Below, in pieces: positions 50,278 to 60,949 of a DNA stretch of 64,000 bases. Numbering within the stretch: position 1 is the stretch's first letter; each line of letters begins with the position of its first letter. The notes beneath the pieces are model-generated. The model made no database searches, was not told the DNA's origin, and was given only the letters and a program-made list of their open reading frames with translations. Made by a program: the position numbers and the translations under genes. The DNA comes from Agrypnia vestita (Eukaryota > Arthropoda > Insecta > Trichoptera > Phryganeidae): positions 39,110-103,109 of the forward strand of contig JADDOH010011093.1 in the NCBI GenBank assembly GCA_016648135.1, read 5' to 3'.

Positions 50278-50893
50278 GCACTAGCGGTTAGCCGTGGTGC
50301 AGCCTCCCGTTGCGGTAAGCCGCACTTGGATTTTACATGAAACCGCATGATATCAACGCACTGACTCGCGGCCAGCCATCAGCCGCTCCGGTCGTCTTGA
50401 TCGAATGATACGGCGCCCGGCATCCCTTCACGCATTCGGTGCGGTTAGCCGCAATCGCTGCTCGTTTCCCGTCACACTCAGTCGTTAGACACTGTACGCA
50501 GGGCGCGCGTGTGTTTGAATATTATTTTGATAATAATTCTTATTACGATTTTACTGATATCCTAGTGTATCTAAAGAACTTATCTTCAAATTTCTTTAGT
50601 TCTGAAATAAAAAAAATTAAACTCTGTTGTCATGTCGTGTCTCCAGTAGAGGGTGTATCCAAAATCTATGTTTATTTTTACGACGACGTTTTCCACTATA
50701 ATATAAATAAATAACTGCAGAAACTTTTTCAACGTTCATCATATCCAATATCTCTAGAAGCACTGACGATTGTGGCAGACCGCAATAGAACCGTGACGAT
50801 ACGGTTAGCCGGAATACGGCGTCCCGTTGCGGCTAACTGTATTACTGCGGCTTACCGCTACGGGAGGCTGCTCCACGGCCAGCCGCTGGTACG
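50278..50893. mobile_element. Non-autonomous inverted-repeat DNA element
   Basis: The left end GCACTAGCGGTTAGCCGTGG continues to GCAGCCTCCCGTTGCGGTAA. The right end is its inverse (TTACCGCTACGGGAGGCTGC...CCAGCCGCTGG). The terminal repeats are about 50 bp with a few mismatches, and related GCGGTTAGCCG words occur inside near both ends. The internal 91-codon ORF (50439-50714) has no recognised domain. The target duplication is not clear. Confidence 0.75.
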
Positions 50894-51025
50894 TTCTAGA
50901 CCTTATTCTTAATGATTTTGTTAAATTCTGAGAAATGATTCATCACTTCCATTCCGGTTTCATCAACATTGTCTTTTTTTCTCAAATTTTCTCAGAATTT
51001 CTCAAAACCAAAAAGTATGTCATAA

Positions 51026-53376
51026 TTGGATTATTATACTAATACTGACTCTAGATTGAGGTCCGCCACTGTTGACACCAGGGTGTTTCGGGGCGCTGAA
51101 ATTGAAACGGATCACTTTCTTGTAGTATCAAGAGTGAATCTGTTTCATGGGTGGCGATCTAAGAAGAAAACAGTAGTAGCCCCGACTAGGGTCAAAATCG
51201 AAAGATTGCAAGAGAAGGATACCAGGGAAAAGTTTGAAAGGAAAACCGCTGAAAGGTTAAATGAGAAATGTATGGAAGAGCTCAATATTGATAGTGCATG
51301 GGAACACATCAAAAAGAGCCTGTATGAGTCAGCCAAGGAAGTGTGCGGTGTGACCGTCCAAGGAAGGAAGAAAGGAGATGCATGGTGGGATGACGAGATT
51401 AGAGATCTTATAAATGAGAAGAAAAAAGCGTGGTGTAACCTCTTGGCATCAAAGAATGGAGATGTGAATGGATATACGCTAGCAAAGGATTTATATATTG
51501 TATGTAAGAAAAAGGTAAAGCACGGAGTGAAAGAAAGAAAAGAGCGTTTGAGGAAGGACGAGGGTCTTAAATTGACTCAGAACTTCCAAGAGAATATCAA
51601 GATCTTTTGGAAGGAAGTTAAAAAGTCTCGAAGTGGTACGAAAAGAGGTTGTGTGAATGCTATTATGTCAAAGAATGGAAAGATGCTTAGAAACGAGAAT
51701 GAAATAAAAGATAGATGGAAGGAATTTTTTGAAGAAATGTATGAGAGTAATGGGAATGTGAGTGAGGACTCCTTTGAGGCGTCCAACGGATTTATGAATA
51801 GTGACGACAGTGTGAATGAAATAACTGTGGAAGAAATTAAAAGAGCATTGAAGCACATGAAGAATGGCAAGGCTGTGAGTTATGACAATGTTGCTGCCGA
51901 GTACTTTAAGGGTGGTGGTCCAGTAATACTCACGTGGCTTCATAGACTCTTCAACCAATGTTTAGAGGGCAGCTACACTCCTAAGGATTGGAGAAGAGCT
52001 GTTATCATGCCTCTATACAAAGGAAAAGGGTCGCGAATGGACTGCGCGAACTATCGGGCCATTAGCCTATTGAGCTCTGTTGGCAAACTGTATGCGAGAA
52101 TTTTGATAGAAAGAGTGAGGTTGACAACGAAAGAAAAAGTGTGGGATGTACAAGGAGCCTTCATGAGTGGAAGAGGATGCATGGACCAGATTTTCTCACT
52201 GCGCCAGATGACCGAAAAGTTTTTGGCAAAGAACCAAAAACTTTTTTGTGCCTTTGTGGATCTCCAAAAAGCGTATGACAGAGTGATAAGACGAAAGTTA
52301 TGGAAGGTTTTGTCTGAATATGGGGTGAAGAGTAAACTCATACAGGCAATTGCATCCCTGTACGAAGGAAGTAGTGCTTGCGTGAGAATTAATGGGACAT
52401 TCACATCATGGTTTGATATTACAAAAGGTGTCAAACAGGGATGCGTAATGTCACCATGGCTTTTCAACCTGTATATGGATAATTGTATGAAAGAACTGAA
52501 GGATCTAGAAGTTGGAGCGAAAATGGACGGACTCACCATATCCTGTCTGCTATACGCAGACGATGCAGTATTAGTGGCTAACAGTGAAGCTGATCTGCAG
52601 TGCTTGGTATCCAGGATGTCCGATATATGCATGCAGAGTGAACTTTTGATGAATGTCAGCAAATCGAAAGTGATGGTATTCGAGAGAGACGAAAGAGTGA
52701 CTAAGTGTGATGTAATTATAAACAACGAATGCTTAGAACAAGTGAACGAGTTTGTGTATTTGGGAAGTATGTTTAGTAGAGACGGCAAGGCTGAGAATGA
52801 TATCGAAAGGAGAGTAACTACGGGAAACAAAGTTAATGGTGCACTAAATGCAATTATGGCCAATAAGAATCTGTCAAAAGAAGCAAGACTAGCGGTACAT
52901 AATGGCGTTCTAGTGCCAACCCTTATGTATGGAAGTGAAGCCTGGAATTGGAAAAAGAGGAATGAAAGTAGACTGTTGAAATGCGGTCACTAAGACGCTT
53001 GTGTGGAAAATCTTTGGTCGATAGAGTGAGGAATGAACAAATTAGAAGTGAATGCAATGCTGGCTGTAGTGTGGTAGATAGAATAAAGAAAGGAGTGCTG
53101 AGATGGTTTGGTCATGTGGAACGTATGAACGAGGAAAGGATGGTTAAGAAAATATATGAGGCGAATGTTGAAGGAAACAGGAATAGAGGGCGTCCGCGAA
53201 AGACCTGGCACGATCAGGTACTACAAGTATTTGAGGATGGCCCTGTTAAAAGCCGCAACAATCGTAGAACGTGTATGAGAAGATGTATGAATGTGGCCGA
53301 AGCAAAAGTGGTGTGCCAGGATAGAAGAGTGTGGCGTTCAATCCTCTCTGCCTACCCCTGCAGGGAAACGGCGTGA
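51026..53376 (+). pseudogene. RTE-like LINE ORF2 (endonuclease tail plus reverse transcriptase), frameshifted
   Basis: A long ORF (51026-52993, 655 codons) covers the end of an AP endonuclease (GAEIETDHFLVVSRV), then the reverse transcriptase: YRAISLLSSVGKLYARIL, QGAFMSGRGCMDQIF, FVDLQKAYDRV, KGVKQGCVMSPWLFNLY and YADD (52553-52564). It ends in a one-base frame change near 52975. The reading continues in another frame (52981-53376) with LRWFGHVERM and RNRGRPRKTWHDQV to the natural stop. The 5' part of the endonuclease and any ORF1 are missing. Confidence 0.85.
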
Positions 53377-53404
53377 TGGTTAGTTAGTTAGTTAGTTAGT
53401 TACT
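51049..53404 (+). mobile_element. 5'-truncated RTE-like LINE with GTTA-repeat tail
   Basis: LINE similarity begins near CTCTAGATTGAGGTCCGCC and the element ends GTGATGGTTAGTTAGTTAGT at about 53400. This is the longest and least damaged copy of a family also seen at 11870 and 33531. The clade is judged from motif look only; other clades with similar C-termini are possible. Confidence 0.8.
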
Positions 53405-53814
53405 AATAAAATCAATGTAAAAATAATGTGTTTTTAAATATTTAAGTTTAATCCAAAATGTAAACAAAGTATATTCATTTTTATTTATTATTTTAATTTA
53501 GTAGGTACCAAAAAGAATAACAGTATGTATATTAAATATATTATCTCATTTTTGTAACAATAAAATATGTGCATGTATTAACATTAATTCTGTAAAAAAG
53601 CAATGGAATGAAAATTTTTTTAAATATTATTTAAGATTATTATTTCAAAAATACCAATAAAATAAAATATAAAAAGAAAACTCATATTTTTCTATATAAA
53701 ATAATAATCACATATAAAAGCAGAATTATTACAGCTAGGAAAATATTTCTATATTTCTTCAATATTATTATAGTTGCTCCAACATAATATTATGATGGAG
53801 TTAACATTCACCAT

Positions 53815-56800
53815 CTAATTTTCAGACTCTAGCATGAGTTGAACATATTCTCCGACATGGCGAACCCCATGTGGGCCGGCCACATGAAGATTATTACCGC
53901 AGACAAATCTCGAGTTGATGTGAGCATTGTGAAGCTCTGCCACCTGAGATGAGCAGGCAGCAGCCGGATCCCCAGAACCCGATAAATTACCAGACCTAGA
54001 AGATGAAAACTGTTAATATCTTACAGTTTAAAGCTAACAAAAGTCACTACTGATAAAAAATCCACTGCGTAGAAACACATCCCGTTCAGAGGGCTCATTC
54101 GCAAGTCCAACATTATCACGATTCTTGTGCTTAATATCCAACATTGTAACAGTACGGGGTTAAAATTAATCGCACAGTGATTAAACAGAATATAGCTACA
54201 TTGAAGAACGCATGTGACAACTGTAAACTTTACTGAAAATGTGGGCTGTGCACCATGAGCAGGACTTATGTTTTCCTAACCTTATGCACTGTTATGAAAT
54301 TTAAAAATTCTAGTAAAATTTATAATTGGACACGGATATTTGTATTTTTGAATATAATGTAAAGTGTAACAACATATCTCACCAAAATTCATTTCCGGGT
54401 TGTGCATTGCCATCCCAGGCATAAGTTTCCACTAAAAGTTTGTTCTCATGTTCGTCGGTAAGTTTAGATGAAGGCTCTCTATCTGATATGTGAACACGTA
54501 TACCACCTAAACAAAGAAATATTAATATTTTTTGTATATAACAACATATAACAGAGAAAACTAACAATGTTGGCTCAAATTGTCCAGGTAGGTGCAGTGA
54601 ACACTTTACATACATTTATCACTTTAATAACAAAATTTACCAGTAATTTTGTGTAATTACTCCCTTTCTTTTAACTCGTAACATCTGCTTGTCGGCTTGT
54701 CTGCTGAAAAAACTTTGGATCGATTTTTAACCCTTTTCCGGTGATCCGATCGAGCTAAAACTTTGCAAGCAGACTCCTGACGATGATAAAAATGATCTAA
54801 CAATTTTTCATTTAAAAAAATTTAATAATTGAGCCCTTGCCCGGAAAAACGTTGTATCCAACACAAATGTCAATTTTGAGTTATTGATGGAGTTATGTTA
54901 GGTATGTTATTATGCATCGTTTAAGGTAAATAATATGTCAAGAAAAAAATATTTAGGCTTCTGGCTGCATTTTAAAGTTATTGGTTTGTGGAATAACGTT
55001 GTATAGTGTTTCTCAAAATGGCGTCGCCGAGCGTCAATATCGTGGAGCGTGGTTTAATTCACATGAATAAAGGGAGAAAACGAACATCTAATGTTCTAAA
55101 TTGGAAAGATATCAAAGCCAATAAGTTGAAGGATGCAGGAAAGGAGTTTTTATCCAGAAAAAATATTATCAAACCTGCAATTGACCCGCCAGAACATGTT
55201 TGTGGAATAACGTTGTATACGATTTGGCAGTTCTGATTGATATTGTGATTTCATATGTGACAATATTATTTTGTCGAACGTTAACCGATTTTACTCAATT
55301 GATTTATCCATATTGATATTTGAAATGCTTTTTGATAATAATGCTGGCTTTATAGTGCTCTTTATATCGTAACTTAATATAACACCGATACAAAAAGTTT
55401 ATTTAATTCCTCATTCTTTTTCGCAGGGTCGAGTTTGTGCCAAAAATGTTTAAATCCGGGATGTTTTCTCCATTTTAATATCAAGATAAATATTTAATCA
55501 GTATTCAGGTTACTGAATTACAATGAAAAAAGTAATCATCTCGTCTTGTGTATTAAAAAATTGAATGTCCGACGCCATATTCAGCAAACAGACGGAGATA
55601 TGTAATAGTATGTACGAGAGACTTATCGTTCCGTAAAAGCTCTTTACCTACTAATGATCTCATCACAATCAGAGCTCAAACCTTCCTCAAAGAATTAGAA
55701 TCATGGACCTCCTATAGCTTTCTACCAACTATTTGTGGAAGGAGGGCAAGATTGGCTACCGTTTGGAAAAAAAATCATGCAGTTAGGGAGCCTGGAACTA
55801 ACTTCAATGTATTCCAATCTACTGCCAATAAGACTGTTAAGCTCAAGGACCTCGATGACATTTGTGAATTCATGTTAGATGAGCACATGCTGCTTTTAAA
55901 AGGCATTATCAAGTAAAGCAGAATAAAAAAATCCATTTTGCGGAATAACGTTGTTTGTGAATATTTCATATACAACGTTTTTCCACTGATTCAGCATGTT
56001 TTTTTACAATTTATTCAAATTTAATTGACTTTTCCCCCTATTTTATATTGAGATTAGTTAAGAATTATATGTTTGTTATATTTAAAATATAAAATGTAAT
56101 AAATTGTTACTGGTTTCGTTTTTTCAATTTTTCTCGGAATGAGAGTATTGTTGGATACAACGTTATTCCGGGCAAGGGCTCAATTATACTTTAATTTTGG
56201 ATTTTTCAAAATTTTAACAATTTACATATTGTTTAATTTTCGAACCCGACGCGTGGAGTAAGCGCGAAACCTGTTTCAATGAGAAAGGGAGTATAATAAA
56301 AACTTGGTTTTTATGGGTTAGTTTTTTGAAGTTATACTTCTGGCGCATTGAGGATAATTTTTTCATTGCAATGGAAGTATATAGCAGAACATGTAGTGGA
56401 AATGGGATACCAGAATTAACAGTTCCATATTGAATTCTTGTCAGTTGTCAGATTCTGTTTACATGCGAGTTCACAAATGTTTCGATCGTTTTTTAAGAAA
56501 GTTTTTGTTTGTCACCGTGCCAAAAAATGATTAAATATGATATTCGAGAAATTATTTATTGCAAATTGACGTAATTGCCACTCATTCGATTTCAAAACAA
56601 AAATACGTTCATTCATTTAGCATTCAATGCGGCTGTCAAAGTTGTATAGTTTTGAAACTTTTGAATACGGATCTGTTTTAGGCCGAAAATCGATAAAACA
56701 TGAAAGTGGGTAGGTACTTGGACATTTTTTGAATAGGAACAATGTCTCAATAATGACACCATATTGAATTCTTGTCAGCTGTCAGATTCTATTTACATGA

Positions 56801-59800
56801 GAGTTCACCAATGTTTAGAAAGTTTTTGTTTGTATTAGTATAACTCCTATCGCGCGTACGTGAGTACACTAACAAATTTTTTTGATACATCTAAGTGCAT
56901 ATTGGTCTAGTGATCAAAACACTCGCCTGGTGATTCAGTGGTTCGTTCCAGGAGACCTTATGTTAGTCTTATTTTCATAGCACATGTATTTAATTTAGTT
57001 TGAAAATAGTAAGAATATTCAAGTGACACATATATTCTATTTAATAAAAATTAACTAATTTATCAAACATCATCTTAGGTACTTGTAAATTTGATTCTGA
57101 TTTCATGTATTAATGAAAAAAATCATAAATAATTAATATTACATTAATGTTTAGGGCTGCATCAGGCCATGAGGCCCAATTACCGTAGCGAAAGATATCA
57201 CAAAACACTCAGTATGACGTATTGTGATCCTGGGAATTGAAAGCGGACCCCCGGCATGAGAAGCCATTGTCATGGCCACTGGACTACGGGAGCCGCCCCT
57301 GTAATAATACTTCTATCTAGTTCTAATAGAGTACATAAATAATCTTATTTATATTGTATCATGCATATAAATTATTTCAGAAAGAAAATTGCTCTTACCT
57401 AAAGGGTGAGATGCGCATTCAATGCGAGTGCCGTCCTTGGGAAGAATTTCTATAAAAAGGAATGTTGTAAAAATTAAAAATGCGGTGATTTGTTTACGTA
57501 TGAATTTAGAACTCTGGAGAAGTATCTACAAGCCATCAAATGAAATATACATGTACTAGAATTTCATATAGGTGGAGTTCTATCTACTACTAAATACAAG
57601 ATAGGTATTATTATTCTTTTTAAGAAATGGTTGAGAATACAAAAAAATATCTTGTTTATTAACAGTTCCGTACCCACATCGTATATACACAATACGGGCC
57701 TGGAACAGGTTAAATTATTGTGTATTACCTGGAGGAATTTCTCGGAAGTAGGCAAAGTGTACATCTGATAATCCGACAAGTTGGGGAGAAAGTTTCCTCA
57801 ATCTTTCCATAAATGTTTTCACAAATACAAAACCTTGATGGAAGAATGCTCTCCAAACTCCCAAACCTGAAATTTTACAAAGAGTTACACTTATTTTGTA
57901 CAATTTTTATTTTCATGCGACATCATATTTTCGTTTCTTATGCATACTTGACAATTACATGTTGCAAATAATGTCCAGTCAACAAAACAATTGCGCCGTG
58001 TATGGCGATATTGCTTGGACACGGAAAATAATTAGGTTAACAGATCGTGAACACGGACATTCTCTACTGCAATCACAGTTAATGCTTCATCAGCGATCTC
58101 ATGCGATTGTCTCAGACAGTGTATAAATTACGATCTTGCACACAAAAAAGGCATTCGGGTCTACACCATCGGATCGGGTGGACTTTTGCTGCGCGTCCCG
58201 CAGGCTTTCTTTGTTATTCTGCTTGTACATCTTCACTTGTTCCTGCAGCTTATCTTCTGTGAGAAATAAATATCTACACGCAATCGCAACTCTTTCATTC
58301 CATGAACCACCAAGCTTCCCTAAAGGTTTATAAAAAAATATGATTTTACCAGGAATCAAACCTGGAAACTTCGGTATGAGTGTCATGTCTGCTATGGACT
58401 ATGAGGGCCTCCATTTCATGATAACAACAATCTGCAGATTTTAAGACCAATCTTATCTTAAGTCAAACAAAGATCACCAAAATTTCTATGTAATTTGAAT
58501 AAGAAAACATAAAATTGGAAAATATAATATGTGCTTTGGTTTCTATCATATATTACTAATGTTTATTTGAATTGTTTTAATTATAAAAATATAAAGTAGC
58601 GACAGGTAAAAATAGATAAAAAGATCAACAATAAATTATGCGTCTGGCCTGTGTAATTTAATTTTACAATTTCATGCAATGCACCCTTTATGCTTTTTTT
58701 CGATTTACTTTTAATGTTTAAAAGTAAATCGCGAATCTAAGCACGCTCAAATAAAAATTTGCTGTATTACATATTATCACAGTATACCCAGATCAGTAGT
58801 TTATTTCCGGCCTGTCGGCGAGTTATTAGCCTACTCTTGCATTGACGCTAGGGTTGTCACTTTATTTTTACTCCCTTTCTTTTAACTCGTAGCGTCTGAG
58901 ATTCCGACGCATAAGGCATACATGAAACCCGAAAATTTCTGTAATTAGTATACCTAGTTTCTGCACTTAAATTGCAAGAACGCTGATTAACATCAACGTA
59001 GACTTTTAAAAACTCACAGTCTTTGTGATAATCAACACACCTTTTTAGTAAAGCACCACAAACATAAAAAAAGGCATTTTTTCAGGAAGCGCATTCTTTT
59101 TCTAAAGCGGCAGCTGCGAGCGCGAATGGCACCGAAGGCACGGCCCTTACTGCCGCCGCCTTATGCCCCCATATTCTATGTCAATGTGTGCGTCACAGTG
59201 CGTGCGTACACAGCGCCGAGCACGCACACACACATTCTAATGGGTCAGTTTGTATGAAGACTGTTCTTAGTATACTGTGATATTATTTTGCAGTTTATTT
59301 CTGATGCGTATAAGATGATAGTAGTTGAATCCAAAAATATTTTTGTATATAAAATAATATTTTAAAAAGTAGGTACCTATGCCGACAACATGTAAATAAG
59401 CCACCTTCCCTTGCTCCTTCGCTCTATGGCTGGCCTCCAACATGGCACAATCAAAAGCAATAGAAATATGCTTAGAATAAACAGTATTGTCAAATAGTAT
59501 GTCGTTATTGCAAACAAATCTCTTTGTGTAATAGTCGTGAGGAATGTTTTCTTCAGAATTTGATGACTGCTCTTTGTACAGCTCTATAGCTTCTCCGAAA
59601 GTTAGTCTTGGCTCCTGCAGTTAAGAAAAAATAAAATTAGTATTTTCAACTGATGAATTTAATTCAATGAAGAAATTTATTGAAAATAACGAGTCTTAAA
59701 TTACATTAATTTGAACCCTGATAAATCAAAACTTTTAAAATACACACAAGTCCTAAAATGTTAATTTCATAGTTGACTAAGGGCCGGTTGGATCATCTTG

Positions 59801-60883
59801 GTTTATGGTAATCTTGCATTTAAAGCATGTTTTCCACCAATCAAGCAACCCCTTTTCGTGAAAATCTATGCTTTAAATGAACTGTTACTATAAACTACGT
59901 TGATACAGCCGGCCCTAACCCCGATAATTCAAAAACCTTGGTAATTTATATTTTGAAATAATTTTTAGATCCTAGATTACGCCAGAATTCAACGCATTTT
60001 AAGTCACATGAATAATTTTTTTTAAAGAAGTTATAAATAACTGTGCGTGGCTTTTTGATCACACGCACCCATGTGGGGTGACCTTTATGTATTTCGTGGC
60101 ACCTTGCAGAATCCACATTGTTCATGCATACTACGTGGTGATCCCTAAAATTAAGGAAAAATATGCATGCTTTCTTTAGTTGGTTACCTTGACATCCGCA
60201 TATATGTTTAGTTAGCGCTAATTCCTAGTTTAGAATTGCTCACACTTTTTTATATTCCTCATTAGTTCGGTTCTTTTTTCTGATAACTGTGTTTGCGCTG
60301 TTAAATAGTTACATTTTTTTGGAAGAAGTTGATAAAGAAGTGGAAGGATGGCAAATATCTCAATATTGAGTACTTTAGTAATAGAAATGCTATCTTTGCA
60401 ATAGCGTAATAAATATTGCACTTATGAAATAGTTTGTTGAAATATGAAAAAATATATATGACTTTTACGTAATTACCACCTTTTTTACGAGTTTTTTTGG
60501 TACATTTAATTTTTTTAATGGGGTCCTGCATAAATCAAAATATTATTTTTTGGGTCCCTTGAATTATGAATTAACTAGATTTTACTGTATCTATAAATAA
60601 ACAATTAGAAATACGAAATGGTAACATGCAAGCTCTTATTGAAATATTAAAATTTTTGGTAATACCGTACGATTGCTTACGTTATAAAACTCTGCCCAAA
60701 CTTGTCTCCAAAGCCATTTTGAATCTTCAATGCTTTCCACGTTAAACTCACCGCTCTGTTGATTAAAAGATCTCTCTTGCTTTTCAACACCGTAACCATT
60801 TTTGCGAGAATTCTGACCGTGGTTAATTAATATTTCTTGACACTCCATTGTGTTTTTCTTTTCGAATCTGGTTCCAATCAGAC
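53815..60883 (-). CDS. Conserved protein, possibly DUF4804/MavL-like (macrodomain-related); 5' end not found
   Basis: Six exons in coding order: 60883-60681, 59614-59377, 57866-57729, 57449-57399, 54506-54383, 53995-53815 (TAG at 53815-53817); all GT-AG and in phase. From the first in-frame ATG (60846-60848) the product is 299 aa. The frame stays open upstream of that ATG to an acceptor-like AG at 60884, so the true start is probably in an exon I could not find. Visible blocks, numbered from that ATG: the IAFDCAMLEASHRAKEQGK region, HVVGIGLGVWRAFFHQG, then VETYAWDGNAQPGNEFW (224-240), GSGDPAAACSS (246-256) and ELHNAHINSRF. The last three are dense in Gly, Asn, Asp and Glu, like a ligand site. 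From memory this resembles the DUF4804 family that includes the Legionella ADP-ribose-processing effector MavL. That link is a hypothesis; the exon structure is well supported. Function unknown. Confidence 0.75.
54831..56181. mobile_element. 1.35-kb DNA transposon derivative with iterated internal motif
   Basis: The ends begin GAGCCCTTGCCCGGAA and continue into ACGTTGTATCC; about 31 bp of inverted repeat with one mismatch. AATT flanks both sides; being self-complementary, it does not settle the exact duplication length. The motif GGAATAACGTTGTAT (or a near form) occurs at 54843, 54990, 55204 and 55942 on plus, and inverted at 55970-55985 and 56151-56167. Two coding relics remain: 55018-55236 and the end of a frame near 55735-55915 (WKKNHAVREPGTNFNVFQ ... 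KGIIK stop). No catalytic core is present. Confidence 0.8.
55018..55236 (+). pseudogene. N-terminal transposase-like relic
   Basis: It reads MASPSVNIVERGLIHMNKGR then KRTSNVLNWKDIKANKLKDA and GKEFLSRKNIIKPAIDPPEH, before running into a copy of the iterated motif (CGITLYT) and a stop. The pattern of a basic stretch, N-W, K/R-rich, G-x-x-(F/Y)-x-S-(R/K)-K resembles N-termini of a large class of insect cut-and-paste transposases. Exact superfamily not assigned. Confidence 0.45.
56340..56880 (+). repeat. Interspersed repeat family Y, copy 2, with an internal duplication
   Basis: It matches 1266-1900 in inverse. The block ATTGAATTCTTGTCAG...GTTTACATG...AAGTTTTTGTTTG is present twice here (about 56430 and 56760). 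Confidence 0.55.
56895..57055 (+). repeat. tRNA-derived SINE, same family as 28559-28738
   Basis: The tRNA-like head has TTGGTCTAGTGATCAAAACA (A box) and GTGGTTCGTTCCAGG (degenerate B box). The tail AGTAAGAATATTCAAGTGAC matches the tail of the SINE at 28559-28738 in inverse. Confidence 0.7.
57145..57310 (-). repeat. tRNA-derived SINE, second family
   Basis: Read on the minus strand: GGCGGCTCCCGTAGTCCAGT and GGCCATGACAATGG, then a B-box-like GGGTCCGCTTTCAATTCCC. The head resembles a tRNA but the arms do not pair fully. It sits in an intron of gene 3. Confidence 0.6.
58140..58262 (-). CDS. Possible orphan or alternative exon in gene 3
   Basis: After an acceptor-like TTTCTCACAG the minus strand reads EDKLQEQVKMYKQNNKESLR then DAQQKSTRSDG. 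Codons are G/C-ended far more often than in local DNA, which suggests real coding sequence. The entry phase fits the preceding gene 3 exon, but exit in phase needs a weak GTGTAG donor. The flanking gene 3 exons also splice directly to each other (HVVGIGLGVW). It is either an alternative charged insert or an exon of another gene. Confidence 0.35.
58330..58415 (-). repeat. tRNA-like SINE head
   Basis: On the minus strand CATAGTCCATAGCAGACATG (A-box region) is followed by AGGTTTGATTCCTGG (B box). It lies just upstream of the orphan exon. Confidence 0.5.
58869..59260. other. Repeat X scrap followed by GC-rich unassigned sequence
   Basis: TTACTCCCTTTCTTTTAACT (58869-58900) is the left end of repeat X and then stops. 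From about 59100 a CG-rich stretch with GTGCGTGCGTACACAGCGCC follows. No gene or terminal repeat is seen. Confidence 0.4.
59690..60590. mobile_element. Pogo-like element related to 15774-16270, carrying a MITE
   Basis: It shares AAAATGTTAATTTCATA, then ACCCCGATAATTCAAAAAC, and the end phrase GGGTCCCTTGAATTATGAAT with the element in the p47 intron. It is split at 59781-59915 by MITE copy 5. It lies between the first two known exons of gene 3. Confidence 0.6.
59781..59915. mobile_element. TAA-flanked MITE (family H), copy 5
   Basis: 135 bp, with TAA at 59778-59780 and 59916-59918; ends GGGCCGGTTGGATCATCTTG and GTTGATACAGCCGGCCC. The related element at 15774 has a single TAA at the matching place (GATTAACCCC near 15875), an empty-site control for the 3-bp duplication. 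Confidence 0.9.
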
Positions 60884-60949
60884 CTGAAATATATTTTAGA
60901 TGTAAATAAATAAAAATGAAATTTTAATTTTTTATTTTGCAAATACATA

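Larger units (their letters stand above)
54658..56328 (+). repeat. Interspersed repeat family X, copy 3, interrupted
   Basis: The left part 54658-54830 starts TACTCCCTTTCTTTTAACTC. The right part 56182-56328 contains AAAGGGAGTATAATAAAAAC and GGTTTTTATGGGTTAG, as in copy 2. A 1351-bp transposon separates them at a site reading AATTATA in copies 1 and 2. It lies in an intron of gene 3. Confidence 0.8.

Noticed and set aside
52051..52863. 270-codon minus-strand ORF
   Set aside because: Exact shadow of the reverse transcriptase frame of the LINE on the plus strand.
58140..58262. Constitutive exon of gene 3
   Set aside because: Inclusion needs a weak GTGTAG donor and breaks the HVVGIGLGVW reading that the flanking exons form when joined directly; listed only as a possible alternative exon.
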